Positions 32,875 to 48,425 of a stretch of DNA of 64,000 bases are shown here, piece by piece (positions within the stretch are counted from its first letter, which is position 1; every line of letters begins with the position of its first letter). Below the pieces are notes generated by a model. The model had not been told where the DNA came from. It saw only the letters and a program-made list of their open reading frames with translations, and made no database searches. The position numbers were made by a program, and so were the translations under genes. This DNA comes from DASRAU01 sp035638075 (GTDB lineage: Bacteria; Acidobacteriota; Polarisedimenticolia; Gp22-AA2), in the NCBI GenBank assembly GCA_035638075.1, contig DASRAU010000031.1, positions 42,250-106,249 on the forward strand, given 5' to 3'.

Positions 32875-34548
32875 ATGAGCCTGGCGCCGAACCGCCGCGA
32901 CGCGCTCCGCGGGAGCGGGTTGATGATCCTGCTGGTCGCCGGGCTCGTCCTGGCGGGGGTCCTGGCGTGGCAGGCGGCCGATGCCGCCCGCTCGCACCAG
33001 GATGCGACCGCGGCGGTGCTGCGGGATTACGCCGGGCTCGCCGGCACCGAGTTCGTCCGGCGCTCGTCGGCGCTCGTCGGATACGAAGGGTGCTTCCGGC
33101 TCGTCACGGCCATTCGACAGGCGACCCCGCCGCTTTCGCCCGGCTCGGCCGCCGCGCGCGACCAGGTCGCGACGCAGGACGAGGTGGCGGCGCGTCTCGA
33201 CGCGAACACGCGCCGGGCGCTCGACCTCGCGACGCGGTACCTGCGCTTCCATGCCGCCTCGGGACGGCTGGCGGCGACCGATCCGCTGCCGGAGGCGCTG
33301 TCCCAAAAGCTGGCCGGCCGGCTCGGCGAAGCCTCGGGGCGGAGCGCCTCGGGCCGGGGGGCCTTCACCACCATCCAGCTGAACGACGAGGGCACCGCGC
33401 GCGCCTTCGTGGTGGCCCCGATCGAAGCCGCGCCGGCCAGAGGCGGAGAAAGCGCTCCCGCCGACCTCGTCGGGTTCGAGCTGAACCTGGACGCCCTCAC
33501 CCCCTGGTTCCAGCAGGTCCTCCAACGTGCGCCGCTCCTGCCACCGTCCATTTCTCATGGCAAGGTCGGCAACGACCGCCTCACCGTCGAAGTCGTGGAC
33601 GCCTCCGGCCGGACGCGCTTCCGCTCGGGAGCCCTGACCTACGGGGGATTCGGCGAAGAGATTCCGTTCGGCGACGCCTACGACGGGGTGTTCGAGGGAA
33701 TGCGGCTGCGCGTGTCGCTGAACGCGGCGGCCGCGCCCGCCCTCGTCATCGGCGGCCTGCCGCGCTCGCGCCTGCCGCAGCTGCTGGTTCTCCTCGTGGT
33801 CGCGGCGGGGCTGACGGCGGCCGGGCTCGTCCTGCTGCGGCGCGAGCGCGCGGTGGCGGCCATGCGGACCGAGTTCGTCTCGCGCGTGTCGCACGAGCTG
33901 CGCACGCCCCTGACGCAGATCCGCATGTTCTCCGAGACGCTGCTGCTCGACCGGGTGCGCACGGACGGGGAGCGCCGCCGCGCGCTGCAAATCATCGACG
34001 ACGAAGCACGGCGGCTCGGCCACCTCGTGGAGAACGTCCTGCAGTTCGCCCGCGGCGAGCGCGGCGCGCTGCAGCTCGATCTGCAGCGCCGCGATCTGGG
34101 CGCGCTGATCCGCGAGACCGTCGAAGGGTTCGAGCCGATGGCGCGCCGGGCCGGCGCGGCCGTCGAGAGCCGGTTCACGGGAGACCTGACCGCGCGCCTC
34201 GACACCGGCGCGCTGCGGCAGGTGCTGCTCAACCTGCTGGACAACGCGGTCAAGTACGGCCCGGAGGGGCAGCGCATCCGCGTGGAGGCGGAGCGGCTGG
34301 ACGGCGTCTGCCGCATCCGCGTCGAGGACCAGGGGCCCGGAATCCCCGCGGGCGAGCGCGATCGCATCTGGGAGCCGTTCCAGCGCCTGCGACGCGAGGA
34401 GACGGCGGCCGTGGCCGGCACCGGGATCGGGCTGTCGGTGGTCCGCGAGCTGACGGATCTGCAGGGAGGGCGCTGCTGGGTGGAGGAGCGCCCGGAGGGC
34501 GGGGCGCGCTTCGTCGTCGAGCTTCCCGCCGCGGGGACGGACGCGTGA
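32875..34548 (+). CDS. Membrane sensor histidine kinase
   Basis: The 557-residue kinase has two membrane helices (about 15-35 and 301-322) flanking a 265-residue periplasmic domain I cannot classify, then HisKA with VSRVSHELRTPLTQIR (phospho-acceptor His 340) and HATPase_c with LLNLLDNAVKYGPEG, VEDQGPGIP and GTGIGLSVVREL. It overlaps the OmpR-type regulator gene by four bases (GTGA), so the pair is translationally coupled. TAGAGT at 32863-32868, six bases before the ATG and with no ribosome site, suggests a leaderless mRNA. Confidence 0.93.
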   Translation: MSLAPNRRDALRGSGLMILLVAGLVLAGVLAWQAADAARSHQDATAAVLRDYAGLAGTEFVRRSSALVGYEGCFRLVTAIRQATPPLSPGSAAARDQVATQDEVAARLDANTRRALDLATRYLRFHAASGRLAATDPLPEALSQKLAGRLGEASGRSASGRGAFTTIQLNDEGTARAFVVAPIEAAPARGGESAPADLVGFELNLDALTPWFQQVLQRAPLLPPSISHGKVGNDRLTVEVVDASGRTRFRSGALTYGGFGEEIPFGDAYDGVFEGMRLRVSLNAAAAPALVIGGLPRSRLPQLLVLLVVAAGLTAAGLVLLRRERAVAAMRTEFVSRVSHELRTPLTQIRMFSETLLLDRVRTDGERRRALQIIDDEARRLGHLVENVLQFARGERGALQLDLQRRDLGALIRETVEGFEPMARRAGAAVESRFTGDLTARLDTGALRQVLLNLLDNAVKYGPEGQRIRVEAERLDGVCRIRVEDQGPGIPAGERDRIWEPFQRLRREETAAVAGTGIGLSVVRELTDLQGGRCWVEERPEGGARFVVELPAAGTDA

Positions 34549-35264
34549 GCCGAATCCTGATCGTGGAGGACAACCGCACGCTCGGCTACGGCCTGCGCAA
34601 CAACCTCGAGATCGAAGGTCACGAGGTCGAGGTGGCACGCGACGGGAAGGCCGGTCTCGATCGGGCGCGCGCGTGGCGACCCGACCTGGTCGTCCTCGAC
34701 CTGATGCTGCCGAAGCTGGACGGCTTCCAGGTCCTGAAAACGCTGCGCCAGGAAGGGCACGAGGTCCCGGTGCTCATCCTGAGCGCGCGTGGCGAGGAAG
34801 CCGACAAGGTGCGCGGCCTGCGCCTCGGGGCCGAGGACTACCTGACCAAGCCGTTCGGTCTTCTCGAGCTGCTCGCCCGCGTGGAGGGTCTCCTGCGCCG
34901 CGGCGCGCGGGCGGCTTCGAAGTCCGGGCCGGCGCCCGGAGAGAACGGCCGATCGGGGGCGCCCGAAACCGATCGGTTCGGCTCGGTGGTGGTCGATCAC
35001 GCCCGCCGGACGGTGACGCGCCATGGCCGCCCGGTCGAGCTGGCTCCGCGCGAGTTCGACCTGCTCGTCGCCCTCATCCGCCGTCGCGGCGCCGTCGTGT
35101 CGCGCACCGACCTGCTGCGCGAGGTCTGGGGTTACGCCTCGGGCGCGGTGTCGCGCACCGTCGACACCCACGTCGCCGAGCTGCGCCGCAAGCTGGAGGA
35201 GGACCCGGCCGCGCCGCGCCACATCCTGACGGTCCGCAAGGTCGGGTACCGCCACCAGGACTAG
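34545..35264 (+). CDS. OmpR/PhoB-family response regulator
   Basis: This 239-residue regulator has a receiver (ILIVEDNRTLGYGLRNNL, acceptor in LVVLDLMLPKLDGFQVL, ILSARGEEADKVRGLRLGA and Lys in YLTKPFG) and a C-terminal winged helix (ELAPREFDLLVALIRRRGAV, TVDTHVAELRRKLE, VRKVGYR). A 25-residue Gly/Pro-rich linker separates them. The GTG start overlaps the kinase stop, which identifies its partner kinase. Targets are not evident; the divergent cytochrome gene is an obvious candidate. Confidence 0.95.
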   Translation: MSRILIVEDNRTLGYGLRNNLEIEGHEVEVARDGKAGLDRARAWRPDLVVLDLMLPKLDGFQVLKTLRQEGHEVPVLILSARGEEADKVRGLRLGAEDYLTKPFGLLELLARVEGLLRRGARAASKSGPAPGENGRSGAPETDRFGSVVVDHARRTVTRHGRPVELAPREFDLLVALIRRRGAVVSRTDLLREVWGYASGAVSRTVDTHVAELRRKLEEDPAAPRHILTVRKVGYRHQD

Positions 35265-35289
35265 ATGTCAGCCACGACGAGCAAGCCGA

Positions 35290-36276
35290 TCACAGGTCCA
35301 GGTATCTCATCGGCTCCCCCGGCTCTCTGTACGGCCGAACGAGCTGGCGCCGCTGTACAACGACGAGAAACAGGCTGAGAGACGACATCAGAACACCGGA
35401 CGCGGCGAGCACGTAAAGCGCCGGACCGACATGAATCCTGGTGTTGTTGGCGAAGGCCTGAGTCGCGACACCCGCCAGCTCACCGAGGGGACCGGCTTCA
35501 GAGAGGTCAGCGGCCGTCGCCCGCGAGAGCTCGCCAAGGGTGTTCCTGAACCCTTGGACGAGGAGAAGGTGGAACACCAGCGCATATAGGGAAAGGAGAG
35601 CCCAGGTGAAAAGGACCGTCCGAAGGGCTGCGAGTCCGATCTCGGTGTGACCGAAGGGAAGAAAAACCAGAGAGGCTGCCGCCAGCATCAACGCAACCGC
35701 TGGAATCCAGGGCGAGTATGGCGGTAGACGACGGATGCCTGCGGCCAATTTCGGGTTGATGCCCTCCTTGTCGAGAGCAAGAAGGTGGTCCCAAAGATTC
35801 ATCCCTCCGGGCGGCGGCGACACGTAATAAGCGTCAATCCAGCCATCACCTTGACTCGTAGGGATCTTGAGCCACCCACGCTCCTCGCCGACGACCGAAA
35901 TCCTTGTCCCCTTGGTGACTTGTCCCATTGCGGGGTACTCGGGCCCGGGGCCCTTTCGAACGTTCAGGACATCGGCATCGACGACCCGCGTTTCATCGAC
36001 CGCACCCAACGTGTCGGGAGCTTCCGCTTTGGCGGCAGCGCCCACTCTGGCGGCAGCGGAAAAGCTATCCACCAGCGAGGCCTCGTGGAGCCCGAAAATC
36101 GGCATCTCAAGGGTCAGGTAGTTCACGAACGGCGCGATGCCCGCCACTAGGGCGACAAGTGTCATCGCGACCTTCAGAATCTTGTTCCTCTCCTTCAGAC
36201 GGAGATCGACCGACTCTTGAAGATCGGAGTCGAGATCCTCGCGCTCACTCAGATCCAATGTCGTAAGCGGTGACAT
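35290..36276 (-). CDS. Membrane protein with bacterial SH3 domain
   Basis: The 328-residue protein has a soluble N-terminus, a membrane helix (about 35-57), a bacterial SH3 domain at about 97-150 (VLNVRKGPGPEYPAMGQVTKGTRISVVGEERGWLKI in segments), then three membrane helices (about 187-207, 212-237, 285-308). Such SH3 domains outside the membrane often bind peptidoglycan. Function is unknown. It is convergent with the OmpR-type regulator gene. Base composition looks somewhat less GC-rich than its neighbours. Confidence 0.7.
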   Translation of the reverse strand: MSPLTTLDLSEREDLDSDLQESVDLRLKERNKILKVAMTLVALVAGIAPFVNYLTLEMPIFGLHEASLVDSFSAAARVGAAAKAEAPDTLGAVDETRVVDADVLNVRKGPGPEYPAMGQVTKGTRISVVGEERGWLKIPTSQGDGWIDAYYVSPPPGGMNLWDHLLALDKEGINPKLAAGIRRLPPYSPWIPAVALMLAAASLVFLPFGHTEIGLAALRTVLFTWALLSLYALVFHLLLVQGFRNTLGELSRATAADLSEAGPLGELAGVATQAFANNTRIHVGPALYVLAASGVLMSSLSLFLVVVQRRQLVRPYREPGEPMRYLDL

Positions 36277-36300
36277 CCGTGCTCGGTAGAAAGAGATAGA

Positions 36301-36317
36301 AAGACCGGGGTGGTCTT
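36301..36317 (-). terminator. Hairpin with T-rich tail
   Basis: Read on the minus strand, AAGACC and GGTCTT form a 6-bp stem with a 5-base loop, followed by TCTATCTCTTTC. This is an intrinsic-terminator shape and would end transcription of the giant gene. It lies downstream of the TAGAAT element at 36339, so it could also sit in the leader of the SH3-domain gene. Confidence 0.5.
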
Positions 36318-36338
36318 CCTCCGCTCATCTTGCGGCGG

Positions 36339-36344
36339 ATTCTA
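36339..36344 (-). promoter_or_regulatory. -10-like TAGAAT before SH3-domain gene
   Basis: TAGAAT on the minus strand lies within GGGCGTAGAATCCGCC, the same 16 bases as near 19304. TTGGAA lies 15 bases further upstream as a possible -35. It would start a leader of about 55 bases that contains the hairpin at 36301-36317. Confidence 0.4.
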
Positions 36345-36383
36345 CGCCCTGCCAGGCTTTTCCAAGGCGGAGGGGCTTCTTCC

Positions 36384-42977
<6,594 letters not shown>

Positions 42978-43001
42978 GTCACCCCTCCCCCAATGAGTCG
43001 C

Positions 43002-43021
43002 GGTCCCCACACCAGGGGACC
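43002..43021. other. Hairpin in the divergent gap 42978-43140
   Basis: GGTCCCC and GGGGACC form a 7-bp stem with loop ACACCA, 25 bases upstream of the giant gene start. It could be a leader structure or protein-binding site. Otherwise I see no clear promoter in this 163-base gap. Confidence 0.3.
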
Positions 43022-43140
43022 CCCGATTCTCAGACAGGGATTGTGCCGGTAACTTCAACGGCTACAACGGGCGAGAGCGGGATGAGCGCTAATAAGCGGC
43101 CGGCATTACCTTGGGAATCGAGCCGCAGGGGGAGGGGGGA

Positions 43141-45012
43141 ATGCTGGTATTCTTCCCACCACCCCGGAAAGACGACCAAATGCACGGGAACGAGCCACCC
43201 CGGCACGAGCAGGACCCGCCACCGCATCCACCCGAAGACCGTCTCGACTCCTGGAAGGAGATTGCCGCCTACCTGCGCCGCGACGAAAGCACCGTGCGCC
43301 GCTGGGAGAAGGACGGCCTCCCCGTGCACCGGCACCAGCACAAGCTCCGGGCCGCGATTTTCGCCTACAAGTCGGAGCTGGATGCCTGGTGGAAGAATGC
43401 GGAGAGCGGGGCCCGCGAATCCCGCCCGGTGCCTGCGGCCGCGACGATCCCCGGGGCCGGTGCCGCCGCGGCAGGGCCCGGGGGCGCGCCGGCCATCGCG
43501 GGCGGCGGGACAGCGCGAGTCGTCAGGATGGCGGCGTTCCTTCTGGCCGGGCTCGTCATCGGTTACGGCACCTGGTGGATCTCGAAACGACCCGCGCGGG
43601 CGGCTCTCGCCGACCGGAACATCATGCTGGCCGTGCTGCCGCTGCAGAACCTGAGCGGCGATCCCAACGAGGAGTACTTCAGCGATGGTCTCACCGAGGA
43701 GATGATCACGCAGCTCAGCCGCGTGCAACCGGCGCGGCTGGGCGTGATCGCGCGCACCTCCTCGATGCAGTACAAGGGAACCGCGAAGAAAGTGGATGCA
43801 ATAGGCCGCGAGCTCCACGCGGACTACATCCTGGAAGGGAGCGTGCGGCGCGCCGGCGGGGCGGTGCGCATCAGCGTGCAGCTCATCCGCGCCTCCGACC
43901 AGACGCACGTGTGGGCGAACAGTTATCAGCGCGAGGCGCGCGACATCCTGGCGCTGCAAAGCGACTTCGCCGCGGCGGTCGCCGAGGCCGTCAGTCTCAC
44001 GCTGACGCCGCAGGAGAAAGCGGATCTCGCGAGCGCCGGGCCGGTGAATCCCGCGTCCTATCAACTCTATCTGCGCGGGCGTTACCTGTGGAATCAGCGC
44101 ACCGAAGAAGGACTGCAGAAGAGCATCGCCTCTTTCCAGCAGGCGCTCGCCGCCGATCCCTCGAGCGCCGCGAGCTACTCCGCGCTCGCCGACGCTTACA
44201 ACGTGCTGGGGAACTGGGGCCTGGTGCCTCCCAGGGAGGCCTATCCGCAGGCCAAGGCGGCCGCCGGCAAAGCCCTCGAGCTGAACCCGCGGCTCGCGGA
44301 GGCGCACATCGCCCTGGCCTACGCGATCCATCTGTACGACTGGAACCGGCCGGCGGCGGAGGAAGAGTTCAGGAAGGGCCTGGCGCTGAATCCCAACTAC
44401 GCGCCGGGCCACCAGTGGTACGCGGTCTTCCTGGCGTCCGACGGCCGCTTCGACGAAGCGGTGGCGCAGATCACCCGGGCACGCGAGCTCGATCCCCTGT
44501 CGCTCATCATCGGCGACGTCGTCGGCTGGATCTATTCGCTGGCCCGCCGGAACGACGACGCGGTCGCTGAGTTTCGCAAGGCGATCGACCTGGATCCCCT
44601 GTTCTATCCGACCCACTACGACCTCGGATTGACATACGTGGAGATGGGGAAGCACGAAGAGGCCATCGCGGAGCTCGAGCAGGCGCGGAAGCTGGCGGGC
44701 GACACTCCTCGGACTCTTTCAGGCCTCGCGTACGCGTATGCCCGCGCTGAGCAGCGGGACCGCGCCAGGGAGTTTCTCGACCGGATGCAGCAGCTTTCCG
44801 CCCGCCGCTATGTCCCGCCGTTCGACGTCGCCGTCGTTCATGCCGCCCTGGGTGAGCGCGACCAGGCGTTCAACTGGCTGGACAAGGCCTACGAGGATCG
44901 GCATCCGTGGCTCGTCATGCTGAAGGTCACACCCAAGGTCGACAGCCTGCGCTCCGACCCGCGCTTCGCGGCGTTGCTTGCACGCGTCGCCGAATCCCGG
45001 CCGCCGGTGTGA
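43141..45012 (+). CDS. HTH, TolB-like and TPR membrane protein
   Basis: The 623-residue protein has an N-terminal excisionase-type HTH (LDSWKEIAAYLRRDESTVRRWEKDG, in segments near residues 35-60), a Pro/Gly/Ala-rich linker, one membrane helix (about 125-145), a TolB/FlgO-like domain (LAVLPLQNLSGDPNEEYFSDG near residue 165, then YILEGSVRRAGG), and about seven TPRs (about 300-620). This architecture recurs in Acidobacteriota and relatives as a putative signalling or regulatory protein; its role is not established. The ATG at 43141 directly follows a GGGGGAGGGGGG tract. An earlier TTG at 43111 is possible. Confidence 0.85.
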   Translation: MLVFFPPPRKDDQMHGNEPPRHEQDPPPHPPEDRLDSWKEIAAYLRRDESTVRRWEKDGLPVHRHQHKLRAAIFAYKSELDAWWKNAESGARESRPVPAAATIPGAGAAAAGPGGAPAIAGGGTARVVRMAAFLLAGLVIGYGTWWISKRPARAALADRNIMLAVLPLQNLSGDPNEEYFSDGLTEEMITQLSRVQPARLGVIARTSSMQYKGTAKKVDAIGRELHADYILEGSVRRAGGAVRISVQLIRASDQTHVWANSYQREARDILALQSDFAAAVAEAVSLTLTPQEKADLASAGPVNPASYQLYLRGRYLWNQRTEEGLQKSIASFQQALAADPSSAASYSALADAYNVLGNWGLVPPREAYPQAKAAAGKALELNPRLAEAHIALAYAIHLYDWNRPAAEEEFRKGLALNPNYAPGHQWYAVFLASDGRFDEAVAQITRARELDPLSLIIGDVVGWIYSLARRNDDAVAEFRKAIDLDPLFYPTHYDLGLTYVEMGKHEEAIAELEQARKLAGDTPRTLSGLAYAYARAEQRDRAREFLDRMQQLSARRYVPPFDVAVVHAALGERDQAFNWLDKAYEDRHPWLVMLKVTPKVDSLRSDPRFAALLARVAESRPPV

Positions 45013-45025
45013 TAGTTTTCGGACA

Positions 45026-45700
45026 GTGGCTGGCGGTCTGGAGATCGAGGTCAAGCTGAAGGTCGGCGAGCTGGTGGATGCGCCGGAGCGGCTCACCGCC
45101 ACGAAGATCCGTCTCGAAGAGATGGGCGCCACCATCTCCCACCCCCGCGAGTTCGAAGACAACCTGGCGTTCGATTTTCCGGATCGCTCGATCGTCCGGG
45201 CCGGGTCGCTCCTCAGGGTCAGGGTCCTGGCCCGGGGCACCCTGCTGACGTTCAAGGGTCCGGCCGCCCCGGCGCTGGCCGGTCTGATGTCCGGCGGCGC
45301 CTCCCAGGCCGCCGGCACTTCTGCGACGGCCCCCACTCCGGCGACCGCCCACGCTCCGGTGAAGGCCCGCCACGAGACCGAGCTGATGATCCCGTCCAAC
45401 GAAACGGACGCGCTGCTCGCCATCATCCGTGGGCTGGGGATGCAGCCGGTCTTCCAGTATCAGAAATACCGGACGACCTGGGAGTGGCAGGGGCTGCACG
45501 TGCTCCTCGACGAGACGCCGATCGGAATCTACCTTGAGCTCGAAGGAGACCGGGCGTTGATCGAAGCGGGGGCGCAGGCGCTGGGTTATCGTTCCGGGGA
45601 CTTCATCACGAAGTCATACAGGGATCTGTATCTGGAGCATCTCGACCAAGGTGCACAGGGGTTGCAGGGGTCACGTTCAGCGGACCGGATGGTATTTTAA
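45026..45700 (+). CDS. CYTH-domain phosphohydrolase or cyclase-like protein
   Basis: This 224-residue protein is a CYTH (triphosphate tunnel) enzyme. It has the signature LEIEVKLKV (ExExK) at its start, LRVRVLARGTLLTFKGP, and later KYRTTWEWQGLHVLLDETPIG and YLELEGDR, with the Lys, Arg and Glu that line the tunnel. Family members are class IV adenylate cyclases, thiamine triphosphatases or polyphosphatases; which applies is not clear. An Ala/Thr/Pro-rich insert of about 30 residues interrupts the centre. It starts at GTG, seven bases after TAGTTT (45013-45018), without a ribosome site. Confidence 0.85.
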   Translation: MAGGLEIEVKLKVGELVDAPERLTATKIRLEEMGATISHPREFEDNLAFDFPDRSIVRAGSLLRVRVLARGTLLTFKGPAAPALAGLMSGGASQAAGTSATAPTPATAHAPVKARHETELMIPSNETDALLAIIRGLGMQPVFQYQKYRTTWEWQGLHVLLDETPIGIYLELEGDRALIEAGAQALGYRSGDFITKSYRDLYLEHLDQGAQGLQGSRSADRMVF

Positions 45701-45838
45701 TTCCAAGGGCTTGGTTGCCGATGCAGCAACGCTCGACAGTGTCGATGAGAGTGGTTGCCATGGCCTGTTTTTCCACAACGCAGACACGGCGCGGTGTTGC
45801 GGTGATGTCGTCCCGCCGACTTATGGTGTCATAGCATC

Positions 45839-46972
45839 ATGAAGGCGATGATCCTTGCGGCTGGACTCGGTGAACGGATGCGTCCGCTCACCGAATCGCG
45901 CGCCAAGCCCTCCCTCCCCCTGCTCAACAGGCCGATCATCTCGCAGACCCTTTCCTACCTGAAGGCGCACGGCGTCGACGAGGCCGTGATCAACCTGCAC
46001 TGGCAGCCGGAGTCGATTCGCGGCGTCATCGGGAATGGCCAGCGTCTCGGCGTGAAGGTTCATTATTCCGAAGAGCAGCTCATCCTCGGCACCGCCGGTG
46101 GTCTGAAGAAGGCCGAGTCGCACTTCCAGGGCGGCGGCACCTTCGTCCTGATGAATGGAGACTTCGTCACGGACTGCGACCTGTCGGCGGTGATCGCCGA
46201 GCACAAGAAGAGCGGAGCGGTCGCGACCATGGTCCTGACCCCGCACCGCCCCGGCACCGACTACGGCAGCGTCGAGGTGGACCCCGCCTCCGGTCACGTC
46301 GTGTCGATCGCCGGTCGCGGCCGCAAGCCGGGGCCGCGCGTCGCCGAGATCGAGAGCTACACCTTCTGCGGTATCCATATCCTTGAACCGACCATCCTCG
46401 ACCTGATTCCGCCCGGCGTGAAATACGAGATCAACCGCGAGGTCTACCCGGCCCTGATGCAGAGCGGCGGGCTGGTCAAAGGCTATGTGCACCGCGGCAA
46501 CTGGTTCGAGATGGGGACGCCGCGCCTTTATCTCGAAGGGAACCTGGCGCTGCTGTCGACCGCGTCGGACCCGGCGACTGCGGCGGGAGCCGATCCGTCG
46601 CTCGCGGCCCTGAAGAAGTCGGACGGCGTTTTCCTCGAGAATGTGAGCCTGCCCGCCTCAACCACGGCCGCCGCACCCTATCTCATAGGTAAGGCCATGG
46701 CCATGGGAGAGCACTGTTCGATGCAAGGGGGCGTGATCATCGGTCGCCAAGTCCGCATCGGCAGCAATTGCGCCATTCGGTCGAGCCTGATCTGGGATGG
46801 CGCCCGCCTCGGCGACAAGGTCCACCTCACCGACAGCATCGTGACGAGCGGGGTGTTCGTGCCCCCGGGCTCGAGCCTGTCCGGCCGGATCCTGTTCCGG
46901 GTCGAGGGCTACCAGGGGAAACGTGACAACCTCGAGCGGGTCGGGTCGGCCTGGGCAGCACGCATCGGGTGA
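45839..46972 (+). CDS. MurU-like sugar-1-phosphate nucleotidyltransferase
   Basis: The 377-residue enzyme has the nucleotidyltransferase N-terminus AMILAAGLGERMRPLT and SRAKPSLPLLNRP, the metal Asp in LMNGDFVTDCD near residue 105, EINREVYPAL and GNWFEMGTPRLYLEG. A C-terminal left-handed beta-helix follows (IIGRQVRIGSNCAIRSSLIW and onward, about 300-345). The closest roles are MurU (MurNAc-1-phosphate uridylyltransferase of cell-wall recycling) or mannose-1-phosphate guanylyltransferase. MurU proper lacks the beta-helix. The kinase encoded next supports a MurU-like step. Its TGA overlaps the kinase GTG. Confidence 0.85.
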   Translation: MKAMILAAGLGERMRPLTESRAKPSLPLLNRPIISQTLSYLKAHGVDEAVINLHWQPESIRGVIGNGQRLGVKVHYSEEQLILGTAGGLKKAESHFQGGGTFVLMNGDFVTDCDLSAVIAEHKKSGAVATMVLTPHRPGTDYGSVEVDPASGHVVSIAGRGRKPGPRVAEIESYTFCGIHILEPTILDLIPPGVKYEINREVYPALMQSGGLVKGYVHRGNWFEMGTPRLYLEGNLALLSTASDPATAAGADPSLAALKKSDGVFLENVSLPASTTAAAPYLIGKAMAMGEHCSMQGGVIIGRQVRIGSNCAIRSSLIWDGARLGDKVHLTDSIVTSGVFVPPGSSLSGRILFRVEGYQGKRDNLERVGSAWAARIG

Positions 46973-48009
46973 GCCAGGGATCCGGAACGCTGGATCAGGC
47001 CGCCATGGATTTCGTCCGGCGGCTGTTCGGGCCCGACGCGACCGCGGTCGAAATCGCCGGCGACGCGTCCACCCGCAGGTTCTTCCGGGTCACCTCCCGG
47101 GCTGGAACCGACACGGTGGTGCTCATGGTTCACGGCGAACCACTCGCGCCCGACGCCCCCCTCTTCAGCAACCACGGGATCCTGTCGGCCATCGGCGCCC
47201 CGGTTCCCGAGATCTTCGGCCGTAACGAACCCCTTGGCCTGGTCCTGGTCGAGGACTTCGGCGACACGACGCTGCAGCGGCATCTCCTCGACGCCACAGG
47301 CCTGGATCCGAAAAATAGGATCGAAATGGCCCTTCCTTTATATATAGCCGCCTGTGACCTCATCGGGCTGATGCAGGCTCGGGCCGGCCAGGCGATGCGC
47401 CCGGACGACTTCGCCGCCCGCAACGCCCTCGACCGGGACCGGTTTCTCTTCGAGCTCGGGCACTTCGACCGGCACTTCATCCGCGGGCTGCGTGGTCTGA
47501 CTCCGACCCCGTCCGAGGAGCGGTTGCTCCAGGCGTTCTACGAAGATCTCGCTTCGGCGTGCGACCGGCTCCCCCGCGTCTACTGCCACCGTGACTACCA
47601 GTCGCGGAACCTGATGGTCCGGTCGGGCGGCCGGCTCGGCCTGGTCGATTTCCAGGACGCCCGGATGGGACCGTACGCCTACGACGCGGCGTCGCTTTTG
47701 CGCGACTCGTCCCTGGATCTCGACCCGGGACTGGTGGAGCAGCTGCTCGACCGGCTGGTCGAGACCATCGGGAAGCCGCTCGCCATCGGCCGGGAGGAGT
47801 TCCGCCGCGACTTCGACCTCGTGGCCCTGCAGCGGAACATCAAGGACCTGGGGACCTTCGGCTACATGGCGACCATCCGCGGCCGCCGCGACTACCTCGA
47901 GTACGTGCCGCGGACGCAGGAGTCGATCCGCCGGACCATGACCGCCTCCGAACGCTGGCATCTGCCGTTCGAGCTGGTCTCCCGGCTGGCCCTCAGTCCG
48001 CTGACCTGA
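46969..48009 (+). CDS. AmgK-like anomeric sugar kinase
   Basis: This 346-residue protein belongs to the aminoglycoside-phosphotransferase fold and resembles AmgK, which phosphorylates MurNAc and GlcNAc at the anomeric carbon. Conserved elements are AGDASTRRFFRV near residue 30, VLVEDFGDTTLQ, the catalytic loop VYCHRDYQSRNLMV near residue 207, and the metal motif LGLVDFQDARMGP. Coupled with the MurU-like gene (four-base overlap), it suggests the two-enzyme route that regenerates UDP-MurNAc without de novo synthesis, feeding the MurC step encoded at 4797. Confidence 0.88.
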   Translation: MSQGSGTLDQAAMDFVRRLFGPDATAVEIAGDASTRRFFRVTSRAGTDTVVLMVHGEPLAPDAPLFSNHGILSAIGAPVPEIFGRNEPLGLVLVEDFGDTTLQRHLLDATGLDPKNRIEMALPLYIAACDLIGLMQARAGQAMRPDDFAARNALDRDRFLFELGHFDRHFIRGLRGLTPTPSEERLLQAFYEDLASACDRLPRVYCHRDYQSRNLMVRSGGRLGLVDFQDARMGPYAYDAASLLRDSSLDLDPGLVEQLLDRLVETIGKPLAIGREEFRRDFDLVALQRNIKDLGTFGYMATIRGRRDYLEYVPRTQESIRRTMTASERWHLPFELVSRLALSPLT

Positions 48010-48386
48010 GGCGTTCAACGTGCACCGGAGATTGTGGAGTCCCGAGTCACTAGGGGATCTCGTCCGGATCTGCCTCAATTTCCTGGACTTGATGGGATCG
48101 TTCAGCTCCTGCGCGTGTTGACTTGGGGCATGGACGCCTGCTGCGGCAAAGGAGGGATCAACCCAGCCTGGGGCAGAAAAGGAGCTTGAAAGCTGCCCCG
48201 CCAGGCGAGCGACGTCGGTGGACGTGCCTGCATCGAGCGGCCTCAATGACCTCGAGTCCGCGCGACCATCGGTTTTCCCGAGGTTTTCAGCCGGTCGGCC
48301 TCTCCTCGCGTTCGCCGGCGGACACTTCCGGGCCAACCCCCTGCCGCGAGAGTCCCCACAATCTCGCGTGCACCTTGTGAGGCGTT
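48010..48386. other. Non-coding gap, nothing clear
   Basis: This stretch between the AmgK-like and HtrA-like genes has no credible coding frame, tRNA or strong hairpin that I can see. The open frames crossing it are GC-driven and lack ribosome sites. Its right end leads into the promoter at 48387-48415. Confidence 0.4.
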
Positions 48387-48415
48387 TTGTCGGCTCGTCC
48401 GGCCGGGCGTATCAT
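48387..48415 (+). promoter_or_regulatory. Promoter of the HtrA-like gene
   Basis: TTGTCG (48387-48392) and TATCAT (48410-48415) are separated by 17 bases, a good sigma-70-type match. TATCAT ends 10 bases before the ATG at 48426, so the leader would be only a few bases long. Confidence 0.6.
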
Positions 48416-48425
48416 CGGGACCCTC

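Noticed and set aside
42978..43058. An N-terminal extension of the giant protein starting at 43058
   Set aside because: The ATG at 42977 has a strong ribosome site and is followed directly by the signal peptide; the extension would bury it.
48123..48380. Short plus-strand frame between the AmgK-like and HtrA-like genes
   Set aside because: No ribosome site, no recognisable motifs, and composition like random GC-rich sequence.
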